64,000 bases of DNA from Mycobacterium sp. E2479 (GTDB lineage Bacteria; Actinomycetota; Actinomycetes; Mycobacteriales; Mycobacteriaceae). Shown here one piece after another: positions 16,531-24,908 of this stretch. The stretch covers positions 1-64,000 of the forward strand of contig NZ_LZJR01000135.1 of assembly GCF_001667925.1 (NCBI RefSeq), given 5' to 3'. The first letter of the stretch is position 1, and every line of letters begins with the position of its first letter. The notes under the pieces were generated by a model. The model saw only the letters and a list, made by a program, of their open reading frames with translations. It did not search any database and was not told the DNA's origin. The translations under genes and the position numbers were made by a program.

Positions 16531-18649
16531 CAGTTTGCACGGCGTCGGAATCGTCAGCGCTGCGCTGCACGGGGGTCCACGTCCCGTCGATGACGTCGGG
16601 TGGGTATTGCACCTGTAAGCGTTCGCGCTCGGTGCGTCGGCGTTTGATCCGCAGCCGCGCATCGCCGGGCAGCGTGACCAGCTCGTTGCAGGTCAAGTAG
16701 TACATATCGTCGACTTCATCGATCAGATCCGCCTCGACCCGCAGGGAACCCAAGGCGCGCAACGTCATCCGGAGCTCATGTGTGAAGCGCATCGTGGTGT
16801 CGTGGGCCAGTTCCCGCGAGCCGCGGGCGTTGGCGGCCAACCGAGCGTCATGCGACAGCAGCGGCGCGGGCTGTGCGGCGGCGGCAGCCGCGGCGATCAG
16901 CAACATTGTCGGGTCGTCGGCAAATGTGGTGCTGGCCAGTTCGGCCTCCCCCGGTCCGCGGTGCCCGATGCGCGCGACGGCGGCATCGACGGCGGCCGCG
17001 GTCGTCGGCGACAACGCGCGAATGCTCGCGAGGTTGCCCTCCTTCGCCAGCGCACACAACGGCGGGTCGGCACGCAGCGCGGCCGCCAACTCGGCGATCT
17101 CGGTGGCGACGAGATCGCTGTCGGCGATCATGCCCATCCCGGGCACACCGCGCCGGGCCTGGCTAAGCACCGGCGTTGCGGCGCTGACGCCGGCATCGAT
17201 CAACCACAGCGCGTTCAGGATCCAGCCCTGATGAATGCGGTCGCGCAGCAGCCGCAGCCGAACTTCCAGCGCCGCCTCCGGCAGCATCGCCAGTTGGCCG
17301 GCGTCGAGGTGCTCCGCGGTGGCGGCGGCGCCGTATGCGCGGGTGTCGGCCCGCAGATGGCGCAGCGCAGCCAACGACCGTCCCGCGGCAACCGCCTTGG
17401 CGACCGAGCCGAGAGCTCCGCCCGCCAGGGCCGGCTCGCCGAACGGCAGCGGATCCCCGACATGGGGCCGGCCGACCAGAGCGTCGCGGGCGACGGCCTC
17501 CTGGTCCCAACCGGGCAGCTGAGACGCGGCGACCAGGTTGACCGACACCCCGACATAGGCGCGGTGACCGAACACCGCAATGGCCCTGGTGCCCCATTCC
17601 TCGTCGACCGCACCCCCCAACGCGAGCACGTGACCCAACACCCGGCTCGCGGCGCGCAGCCCACTCAATTGCACGTCCAGCGTTATCGGCGTCAGCGGTC
17701 CGGGAAGCGCCTCATTGAGGGCGGAGCCGCTGAAGATGGGAAACCGAGGATCGATCTGGTCGTCGAATTCGCCCTCGATGCCTTCCGGTGCCGCGCTGTG
17801 CGTGTCGACAGCCGGCCGTCGATGGTGCGGCAGCACCTCCACCGGGAGCGCGAGCCGTCCGCCGTGGTTGATCGCGCCCGCGGTGTCGAGTCGGCGGCCG
17901 ACGAGTCCGCGTGCGGTGTCGGCGACCGCGTCGACTGCCTGCCAGCCGAAATCGAATGACCAATCCTCTTGTGCCGCCGACACATTCAGTTCCGGGATCA
18001 ATTGCGGCCAGCTGCGCACCCGATGCAGCCGGGACCGCGGGTCGGTCGCCCGCAACATGCGCCACGCGGTGATGAGATTGACGGTGTCCGGGCTGGCGAG
18101 GTCAACCACGCCGGTGCGGTCGGTGTTCAACGCCAGAACCACAAAGCGCATCAGATCGTCGAGGTGCAGCACACGGACGGGCTGAGCCGAGGCTTTGGCG
18201 TGAACCAGGGTGGCGACGGTACGGCACACCATCCAGTCGAGCTGGCGACCGACCGGTGGTGCGATCCGGACGACCACGGTTGGGCCCCAGCTCGAGACCA
18301 CCAGGTCTTCGGCCGGCCGGTACAGGTCGGCCCGGCCCGCGGCCTGGGACACGAACAGCAGCCGGGAACCGGCGCGGGCGGCCGCGTCGGTCACCCGCGC
18401 GAGGCCGTCCATGTCCGCGCTGCCGGGGGCGGAGGGGTCGATGGGCGCCAGGTGGATCACCGCATCGGCTTCGTCGGTCAGCTCACTCAGGACCCGGTCG
18501 CTCAGCGACGCGCAAACAAAGTCGACGTTGCGGTCCAGGCACGGATGGGGAAGCTCAGCAATGCCGGTAACGGTGTGGCCGGCAGCGATCAGCTGCCCGG
18601 CGACCAGCCGCCCGAGTGCGCCGGTGGCGTCGGTAACCAGGATGTGCAC
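16523..18649 (-). CDS. NAD-dependent epimerase-like large protein (Rv1868-like)
   Basis: The 708-residue protein starts at GTG. Residues 1 to about 230 form a Rossmann domain (HILVTDATGALGRLVAGQL) like NAD-dependent epimerases. The remaining 470 residues are helical and alanine-rich, and I recognise no enzyme in them; parts resemble the PEP-utilising helical region of some long mycobacterial proteins. No YxxxK pair is obvious in the N-domain. Length and neighbours match Rv1868. It is the last gene of a minus-strand group after the thiolase-like and CoA-transferase genes. Function is unknown. Confidence 0.8.
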   Translation of the reverse strand: MHILVTDATGALGRLVAGQLIAAGHTVTGIAELPHPCLDRNVDFVCASLSDRVLSELTDEADAVIHLAPIDPSAPGSADMDGLARVTDAAARAGSRLLFVSQAAGRADLYRPAEDLVVSSWGPTVVVRIAPPVGRQLDWMVCRTVATLVHAKASAQPVRVLHLDDLMRFVVLALNTDRTGVVDLASPDTVNLITAWRMLRATDPRSRLHRVRSWPQLIPELNVSAAQEDWSFDFGWQAVDAVADTARGLVGRRLDTAGAINHGGRLALPVEVLPHHRRPAVDTHSAAPEGIEGEFDDQIDPRFPIFSGSALNEALPGPLTPITLDVQLSGLRAASRVLGHVLALGGAVDEEWGTRAIAVFGHRAYVGVSVNLVAASQLPGWDQEAVARDALVGRPHVGDPLPFGEPALAGGALGSVAKAVAAGRSLAALRHLRADTRAYGAAATAEHLDAGQLAMLPEAALEVRLRLLRDRIHQGWILNALWLIDAGVSAATPVLSQARRGVPGMGMIADSDLVATEIAELAAALRADPPLCALAKEGNLASIRALSPTTAAAVDAAVARIGHRGPGEAELASTTFADDPTMLLIAAAAAAAQPAPLLSHDARLAANARGSRELAHDTTMRFTHELRMTLRALGSLRVEADLIDEVDDMYYLTCNELVTLPGDARLRIKRRRTERERLQVQYPPDVIDGTWTPVQRSADDSDAVQTVS

Positions 18650-18761
18650 CTGGGCTCACCTCCCCCAACCCTCAGTCCTCAACAATAGGCACGCGGGCAT
18701 GGGCTACGCGACCGTCGGTCCGGTAACGGTTCGGCGACCTTGCGTGATGTGTCCGGCCCGG

Positions 18762-20246
18762 CTATCGCAGCGCCGCGCTGCCGTCCGCGGCGACGGCAAC
18801 CTTGGCGCCACCGATATCTTCGCGCACCGACGCCTGCGCCGTGGCGCGATCGGTGATCACGGCCAGCGCCCGCGATCCGCCGGGGGTACGCACGGCCAAA
18901 AAAGCCTTCTCGGGCTCGCCGCCGCGGTCGAATGGCGTCGTCCAGGCTTCGACGGTGCCGACACCTTCCCACTCCACGACCGCGTCGGTCGTGGGCTCCC
19001 GGTCGACAGCCACTTGCGCGTCGTCCCAACGGAATTCGGCAGGCGGCTCGGTGCTGTAGACCCCGAAGCTGTGTTTCGTCAGGTACCCGCCGTTTGCGGT
19101 GATCAGGCCGCGTCGACCCGGATTGGCCACCAGCAACTCCGCCATGGTGGCGATCGAATGCATCACGTAGTTGCTCCACGGCCCGCCCGCGAACGTCAGC
19201 CCACCGGTGACCGTCAGCGGGCGGGCGGGATCGTCGAGGCTCAGGCCGAGCTCGGACGCCGCCACCTGTACCGCGGAGGGGAAGCAGGAGTACAGGTCGA
19301 CGTAGTCGATGTCGTCGATTCCCAAACTGGCGAGTTCCAGCACGCGCTGGCCGGCGATGCGGATCGCCGGCGAGCGGTGCAATTCATGGCGCTCGGCGAT
19401 GGACGGCGTGTCGTGGGCGTCGGTGCCAGCGTGCGGGAACACCCACCGCTCGGCGGGGATCTTCAGCCGCGTCGCCTCCCCGACCGAGGTCAGGACCAGC
19501 GCCGCACCCTGGTCGACCATGTTGTTGGAGTTCATCAGCTTGGTGTAGGGCCAACTGATCATCCGGTTCTGTGGGCTCACCTGACTGATCTCGTCGGCTC
19601 CCGACGGTTTGCGGATCCAGGCGTTCGGGTTGGCCACCGCCACGGCGTTGAACCGTGCCCACAGCGCCGCGATGCGCCTGAGGTGATCGTCGATCGACTC
19701 GCCGTTCGCGATCCGAAGCGCCTCCTCGAACATCGGGTAGACGTAGGCAGGCCGATCGAGAGAGATCCTGATTTCGGCGTCGCCGGCCATCGGGACGTCG
19801 TCACCGCTGACCTTGGCCATCGGGACCGAGTGGTCCTGTTCGGTCCAGACCAGCTTGCCGCCCTTGGCCCGCAGGCCCCGCCTGGTCCGCCAGGTTTCGG
19901 CGCCGGCCAGCAGCACCACGTTGGCGCGGGCCCGCTGGATGTCCAGGCAGGCCTCGTTGACCAGCGACTGCGGCACGTTGCCGCCCACGGGGCTGTAGAG
20001 CGTGGTGAAGTCGGAGGCGCCGATCCGCTGACCGAGCAACAAGCCCGGGTCGCGGTACTGAGCCGACAGGATGTTGACGATGCGGATGGAATCCACGGCT
20101 TCGATCACAGCGGCATCGGCAGCTTGCCGTGCAGCGCCAACCATCAGGTCCATCGGCTCGACCGAGCGGGTTTGCGGGTCGATCTCGTCGCGATGGTTGA
20201 CCTGGCCGTAGCCGATCAACACCGGGGTCCTGGGGTCGACACTCAT
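18762..20246 (-). CDS. Thiolase-superfamily protein lacking standard catalytic residues (Rv1867-like)
   Basis: The 494-residue protein has the two-fold thiolase architecture (RTPVLIGYGQV at the start, ANVVLLAGAE, YVDLYSCFPSAVQVAA, GGLTFAGGPWSNY, ANGGYLTKHSFGVYS). By eye, three canonical catalytic positions are altered: the nucleophilic Cys falls in SPVGGNVPQ, the GHP histidine is GGP, and the final Cys is Asn in ANGG. It may be an SCP-x-like acyl-CoA-binding protein or use different chemistry. A C-terminal OB-like extension (about 420-494) follows. It lies between the epimerase-like and CoA-transferase genes on the same strand. Confidence 0.85.
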   Translation of the reverse strand: MSVDPRTPVLIGYGQVNHRDEIDPQTRSVEPMDLMVGAARQAADAAVIEAVDSIRIVNILSAQYRDPGLLLGQRIGASDFTTLYSPVGGNVPQSLVNEACLDIQRARANVVLLAGAETWRTRRGLRAKGGKLVWTEQDHSVPMAKVSGDDVPMAGDAEIRISLDRPAYVYPMFEEALRIANGESIDDHLRRIAALWARFNAVAVANPNAWIRKPSGADEISQVSPQNRMISWPYTKLMNSNNMVDQGAALVLTSVGEATRLKIPAERWVFPHAGTDAHDTPSIAERHELHRSPAIRIAGQRVLELASLGIDDIDYVDLYSCFPSAVQVAASELGLSLDDPARPLTVTGGLTFAGGPWSNYVMHSIATMAELLVANPGRRGLITANGGYLTKHSFGVYSTEPPAEFRWDDAQVAVDREPTTDAVVEWEGVGTVEAWTTPFDRGGEPEKAFLAVRTPGGSRALAVITDRATAQASVREDIGGAKVAVAADGSAALR

Positions 20247-20337
20247 GGGAACGAATTTAGCGTGGCTATGAATCTGGCCGTCGCGGCGGGCCTCGCCCGT
20301 GCGTGGCGCCCGGGCAGGTGAGGTTGTGCGTCGACCG

Positions 20338-22746
20338 CTAGGCGATGTCCGCCGGGACGGACAGGACTCCGTCGTCGATCAGCCGCTGGATATCTTCGGG
20401 GTGCATTCCCAGCAGGCTTCGGCAAATCTCCACTGTGTCCTGGCCGGGCAGCGGTGCGGGGGCCTTCCGGGCCGCCGGGATGTGGCGAAACGGCGCCGGG
20501 CCGGTCTCGGCCGGCAACGGATTTTCGATCAGCGGATGCACCATGGGGCTGTAGACGTTTCGCGCGATCAGCTGCGGATCCTCGAGCACGTCCGGCGGAC
20601 GGTTCATGGGCCCGGCCGGGACGCCGGCCGACTGCAGCAGTTCTGCCGCCCGCAGAGGCGTGCGCGTGCGGGTCCAGCCGGAGACCAGCTCCACCAGCTC
20701 GCCGCGATGGGACATCCGCGCTTGGCCGGTGGCGAATCGCGGATCGTCGGCCCACTCGGCATGGTCGAAAACCAAAGTGGCGCGGCGCCATTCATCGTCC
20801 GATCGAATCGAGATGACGCACCACTCGTCGTCTCCCGCACAGGGGTAGACCGCATGCAGGCTGGTGTCCTCGCGGATCTGAGCGACGCCTGCGGCCAACG
20901 CCGCCTCGGTGACATAGAGCGTATCGAGCTGGTTGACCACGACTTCGGCCTGCGAAACGTGCACGTGGGCCCCCCTGCCGGCCCGGTCGCGGTGGATCAG
21001 TGCCGCCAGCGCCCCGATCGCCGTGACCCGCCCCACCACATGGTCGGGAAAGACGGTCGTCGCGTCGTAGAACTCATGTCTGCCCGTGTTCGCCTGGTCC
21101 TGGGTGCCGTCGGACGTCCAGAGCCCGGTGACGCCGGTGCTGGCGCGGACCAGCGGTCCATAGCCCAACCGCGCGCTCCACGGCCCGGTATCGCCGAACG
21201 CGCTGCTTTCAGCGAGCACGATCCGCGGGTTGATGGCGCGCAGCTCATCGAAGGAAAAGCCCAGTGCCGTAAGCGTTCCCGGCTTGAAATTGGCGAACAC
21301 CGCGTCGGCCTCGGCCACCAGGCGGCCGAAGATCTTCTTGCCCTCGGCGCTGCGCAGATCCAGTCCCAATCCCCGGTTGTTGCGGTGCGTCCAGGCGAAC
21401 GATTCGCTCATGGCGTCGCCGATCCGGGCCTGGCGCAATCCGTCCGGATAATCGACGCTTTCGACTTTGATGACGTCGGCACCCAGGTCGCCGAACAAGC
21501 GGCTCAGCTCGCCACCGGCCACGATGATGCCCAGATCCAGAATCCGCAGCCCGGCGAAGGGATAGTCGCCGAGCCGGCCCGACGACGACGGCACCACCGC
21601 CGGGCTGCCGCGCCAACACGGTTCGTCGTGTCCGGCGGCCGGCACCGGCGTGCGAAGGCCCGCACGCCGGCCGTCGACGACGAAATATCCGGTCGGCACA
21701 CGGATGCGCGAGCCGGGCACGAGTTCGGCGTCGGTGATGGCGCCCACCGCCTCGAAGTGTTCGGACCCCAAAATCCGTGCGGGCGTCAGTACCGCGGCGA
21801 TGGGCACCCCGTTCGCCTGGCCGGCGGCTACCAAGTCCTTCATGGTCTGTCCGGCGAACAACTTTTCAATCAGTTGGCTGATTTGCGGCCAGGCCGCGAA
21901 GCGCGCCCCGATCACGTCGTATTTCGGATCCTGAAACTCCGCCGGCTCCCCCAGCCAGCGCCGCAGGCCACGCCATTGGCGCGGTGCCATCACACACAGC
22001 CGGACATAACCGTCCTGGCAGGGATAGATCGGGTACGCGTCCTGGTTCTTCGGTCGGCCCCGCCACCGCCCACTGCGGCGGACGCCGGCGGCGGCCTGCC
22101 CGTGCGCACCGAACGCCGGGTCGAGGGCCATGACGACAGCATCCAAGCGGGAGAAGTCGATGTAATCGCCTGTGCCACAGCGTAATCGATTGTAGTATGC
22201 CGCGAGTGCTGCCCACGCCGCCTGAACGGCGGCGGTCGCCGACGCGATGCCGTCCGGCGGCAACACCGGGGTGCCGAGGGTGGGGCCGGACCGCGACAGC
22301 GCCCCACACATCGCGTACAACACGGGATCGGTGGCACGCCATGACGACCGCGAACCCGTCGCGCCGAAGTCGGTGATCGACAGCACCACCAGGTGCGGGT
22401 AGCGGGCCGCCAGTTCCTCGCCCGAAGTCCCGAACATGGCCCCGCGCTCGTCGGCGCCGGTGTCCACGACGATGTCGGCCTGGGCGGCCAGGTCCAGAAA
22501 GCGGGCGCAGTCCTCGTCATCGAACGGATCGAGCACCGCACTGCGCTTGTTGGCGTTGTGCACGGCGAAGGGAATGCTGGCTCCACGCAGGGTGGGCAGC
22601 GCGTCCCGTGCCAGGCAACCGCCCGGCGGCTCCACCTTGAGGACGTCGGCGCCCAGGTCGGCGAACAGCCGCGAGACCGCGTCCGCGACGTCGCTCGACA
22701 AGTCGAGGACGCGCACGCCATCAAGCAACCCGTCGGCCATCTGCAC
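20338..22746 (-). CDS. Tandem class III CoA-transferase (CaiB/BaiF) fusion (Rv1866-like)
   Basis: The 802-residue protein has two complete class III domains. The first half begins LLDGVRVLDLSSDVADAVSRLFADLGADVLKVE. The second begins FAGLRILDLGIIVAGGELSRLFGDLGADVIKVE at about residue 395. The catalytic Asp of formyl-CoA-transferase-like enzymes appears in the first half (DFSRLDAVVMAL); the same position in the second half is Glu (SQAEVVVNQL). It moves CoA between carboxylic acids; the substrates are unknown. The GTG at 22746 has GGCAGG in good position; an ATG two codons later is the alternative. It is the first gene of the minus-strand group. Confidence 0.88.
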   Translation of the reverse strand: MQMADGLLDGVRVLDLSSDVADAVSRLFADLGADVLKVEPPGGCLARDALPTLRGASIPFAVHNANKRSAVLDPFDDEDCARFLDLAAQADIVVDTGADERGAMFGTSGEELAARYPHLVVLSITDFGATGSRSSWRATDPVLYAMCGALSRSGPTLGTPVLPPDGIASATAAVQAAWAALAAYYNRLRCGTGDYIDFSRLDAVVMALDPAFGAHGQAAAGVRRSGRWRGRPKNQDAYPIYPCQDGYVRLCVMAPRQWRGLRRWLGEPAEFQDPKYDVIGARFAAWPQISQLIEKLFAGQTMKDLVAAGQANGVPIAAVLTPARILGSEHFEAVGAITDAELVPGSRIRVPTGYFVVDGRRAGLRTPVPAAGHDEPCWRGSPAVVPSSSGRLGDYPFAGLRILDLGIIVAGGELSRLFGDLGADVIKVESVDYPDGLRQARIGDAMSESFAWTHRNNRGLGLDLRSAEGKKIFGRLVAEADAVFANFKPGTLTALGFSFDELRAINPRIVLAESSAFGDTGPWSARLGYGPLVRASTGVTGLWTSDGTQDQANTGRHEFYDATTVFPDHVVGRVTAIGALAALIHRDRAGRGAHVHVSQAEVVVNQLDTLYVTEAALAAGVAQIREDTSLHAVYPCAGDDEWCVISIRSDDEWRRATLVFDHAEWADDPRFATGQARMSHRGELVELVSGWTRTRTPLRAAELLQSAGVPAGPMNRPPDVLEDPQLIARNVYSPMVHPLIENPLPAETGPAPFRHIPAARKAPAPLPGQDTVEICRSLLGMHPEDIQRLIDDGVLSVPADIA

Positions 22747-22959
22747 ACCGTACCTGCCTGGTCAGGCCGCAGCGCGACGACCTTTCCCGTCGTCCAGCGA
22801 CCACGCCGAGAGCCAAAGTGCCAGGTGGGCAAGCTGATTCGATAGATGCGCCATCGGCCGTGGCGCAACGTTCAGTCGAACGTCCACCGCGGCGCGGCGT
22901 CGGCTATCGTCACAGGCCGACCCGCCAGGCCCCACCCGTCGTCTCATGGAGGCATCACT

Positions 22960-23877
22960 ATGACCGCGCACCTGAGCTACGTCGAGGCCGTCGTGGTCGG
23001 CGCGTTTCAAGGCGTCACCGAGTTGTTTCCCGTCTCCAGCCTGGGGCACGCGGTGCTGGTGCCGGCGCTGGTCGGCGGGCGATGGGCCCAGGACCTCAGC
23101 GTGTCCGCCCCCAAATCGCCCTACCTCGCGTTCATCGTCGGCCTGCATGTGGCCACCGCCGCCGCGCTGCTGGTGTTCTTCTGGCGTGACTGGATGCGCA
23201 TCCTGACGGGGTTCTTCACATCGTTGCGCCACCGGCGGATCGAGACGCCCGACGAACGGCTGGCATGGCTGATCGTGGCGGGCACCGTCCCGGTGGGTCT
23301 GGCCGGGCTGGCGCTCGAGCAGCTGTTCCGCACCACGCTGGGCAAGCCCGTCCCCGCGGCGGCCTTCCTGTTGCTCAACGGCATCGCGCTTTATGTCGGC
23401 GAAGTGCTTCGTAGGCGCATCGCGCCCACGCCGGATGAGCTCGCGGTGGCCGGCGAGGAACTCGAGCACGGCGACGAGGCCTCCGACCATCGGCTCGCGC
23501 AACTCCCCTTGCCCCGCGGCGTGGTGATCGGGGCGGCGCAAATCCTCGCGCTGCTGCCCGGCATCAGCCGCTCGGGGATCACCATCGTGGCCGGCCTGTG
23601 GCGGGGGCTGTCGCACGAAGACGCCGCCCGCTTCTCCTTCTTGCTTGCGACACCGATCATTCTGGCCGCGGGCGTGTACAAGATCCCGGAACTCTTCGGA
23701 CCGCTCGGTGCCGGAATCGGGGGCCAGGTGCTGGCCGGCAGTATCGCCTCGTTCGTCTGCGCCTACCTGGCCGTGCGCTTCCTGACGCGCTATTTCGAGA
23801 CCCGGACACTGACGCCGTTCGCGATCTACTGCGCCCTGGCCGGCGGCGGCAGCCTGGTCTGGTTTGCCGTGAGCTGA
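22960..23877 (+). CDS. Undecaprenyl-diphosphatase (UppP/BacA)-like membrane protein
   Basis: The 305-residue protein has about eight membrane helices. The active-site region E21-L-F-P-V-S-S-L-G-H30 and PGISRSG (R204) match UppP, which removes one phosphate from undecaprenyl/decaprenyl diphosphate to recycle the lipid carrier for cell-wall synthesis. Compared with the usual LPISSTGH, the first motif is changed at three positions. A 50-residue polar loop (150-185) is longer than usual. ATG at 22960 follows GGAGG; an upstream in-frame ATG at 22846 gives a non-homologous extension. M. tuberculosis carries uppP elsewhere, so this may be a second copy. Confidence 0.85.
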   Translation: MTAHLSYVEAVVVGAFQGVTELFPVSSLGHAVLVPALVGGRWAQDLSVSAPKSPYLAFIVGLHVATAAALLVFFWRDWMRILTGFFTSLRHRRIETPDERLAWLIVAGTVPVGLAGLALEQLFRTTLGKPVPAAAFLLLNGIALYVGEVLRRRIAPTPDELAVAGEELEHGDEASDHRLAQLPLPRGVVIGAAQILALLPGISRSGITIVAGLWRGLSHEDAARFSFLLATPIILAAGVYKIPELFGPLGAGIGGQVLAGSIASFVCAYLAVRFLTRYFETRTLTPFAIYCALAGGGSLVWFAVS

Positions 23878-24003
23878 ATCGTCGGGGCCGGGCGCGCGGC
23901 CATCCCTGTCGCGGCAACGGGGATTGTTGCGCGTGCTGACTTCGAGTGCTGTGCTTACCCAATTGTCTAGTTGACACCCGTCAAGAATCTGGAGGGGACC
24001 GGC

Positions 24004-24864
24004 ATGGCAGACACGGCTTCGAGTGGCCTGAAGGGTAGCGGCCGGCTTCAAGGCAAGGTCGTCGTGATCACCGGTGGCGCCCGGGGCATCGGGCTGGCCA
24101 CCGCGACCGCATTGCACAACCTGGGTGCCAAGGTCGCCATCGGCGATATCGACGAGATGCGGGTGAAGGAATCGGGCGCCGACCTGGGCCTCGACGTCTA
24201 CGGGAAGCTCGATGTCACCGATCCGCAATCGTTCTCCGACTTCCTGGACGAGGTCGAACGCCGGCTCGGCCCGATCGACGTCTTGGTCAACAACGCCGGC
24301 ATCATGCCCGTCGGCAGGATCATCGACGAGCCGGACGCGGTCACCCGACGGATTTTGGATATCAACGTCTATGGCGTGATCCTGGGCAGCAAGCTGGCGG
24401 CCCAGCGCATGGTCCCGCGCGGCAAGGGGCACGTCATCAATGTCGCCTCGCTGGCCGGTGAGCTCTATATCGTCGGCCTGGCAACCTACTGCGCCAGCAA
24501 GCACGCCGTGGTCGCGTTCACCGACTCGGCGCGGCTGGAGTACCGGTCGGCTGGCGTCAAGTTCTCTGTGGTGTTGCCGACGTTCGTCAACACCGAGTTG
24601 GTCGCCGGGACTCCTGGCATGAAGGGATTCCGCAACGCCGAGCCCGTCGAGATAGCCGACGCGATCGTCAACCTGGTGGCCCGCCCCAAGCCCCGGGTGC
24701 GGATCACCAAAGCGGCCGGCGCAATGGTCGTGTCCCAGAGGTTTTGGCCGCGCCGAATCGCCGAGGGGCTCAACCGGATGCTCGGCGGTGACCACGTCTT
24801 CACCGACGATGTCGACGTCGCGAAGCGGCAGGCATACGAGGCCCGCGCCCGCGGCGAAGAATAA
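24004..24864 (+). CDS. Short-chain dehydrogenase (Rv1865c-like)
   Basis: The 286-residue SDR has TGGARGIG for cofactor binding, LVNNAG, and the catalytic Ser plus YCASK (Y-x-x-x-K). The acidic residue at the end of strand 2 (GDIDE) suggests NAD preference. ATG at 24004 with GGAGGGG upstream is chosen; this gives 286 residues, the length of Rv1865c, whereas the frame extends 11 codons upstream to a TTG. The C-terminal 40 residues are basic and extend beyond the fold. The substrate is unknown; lipid ketoreduction is a guess. Confidence 0.92.
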   Translation: MADTASSGLKGSGRLQGKVVVITGGARGIGLATATALHNLGAKVAIGDIDEMRVKESGADLGLDVYGKLDVTDPQSFSDFLDEVERRLGPIDVLVNNAGIMPVGRIIDEPDAVTRRILDINVYGVILGSKLAAQRMVPRGKGHVINVASLAGELYIVGLATYCASKHAVVAFTDSARLEYRSAGVKFSVVLPTFVNTELVAGTPGMKGFRNAEPVEIADAIVNLVARPKPRVRITKAAGAMVVSQRFWPRRIAEGLNRMLGGDHVFTDDVDVAKRQAYEARARGEE

Positions 24865-24908
24865 TCTCGCACGAGCATTGTTCACCGAAGGCGCGGACAA
24901 TCAGCCGG

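Noticed and set aside
18210..22185. Long plus-strand frames opposite the thiolase-like and CoA-transferase genes
   Set aside because: Antisense shadows of strongly supported minus-strand genes; composition typical of reversed GC-rich codons.
22762..24900. 712-codon minus-strand frame opposite uppP-like and SDR genes
   Set aside because: Spans two well-supported genes and their intergenic region on the other strand; no family similarity.
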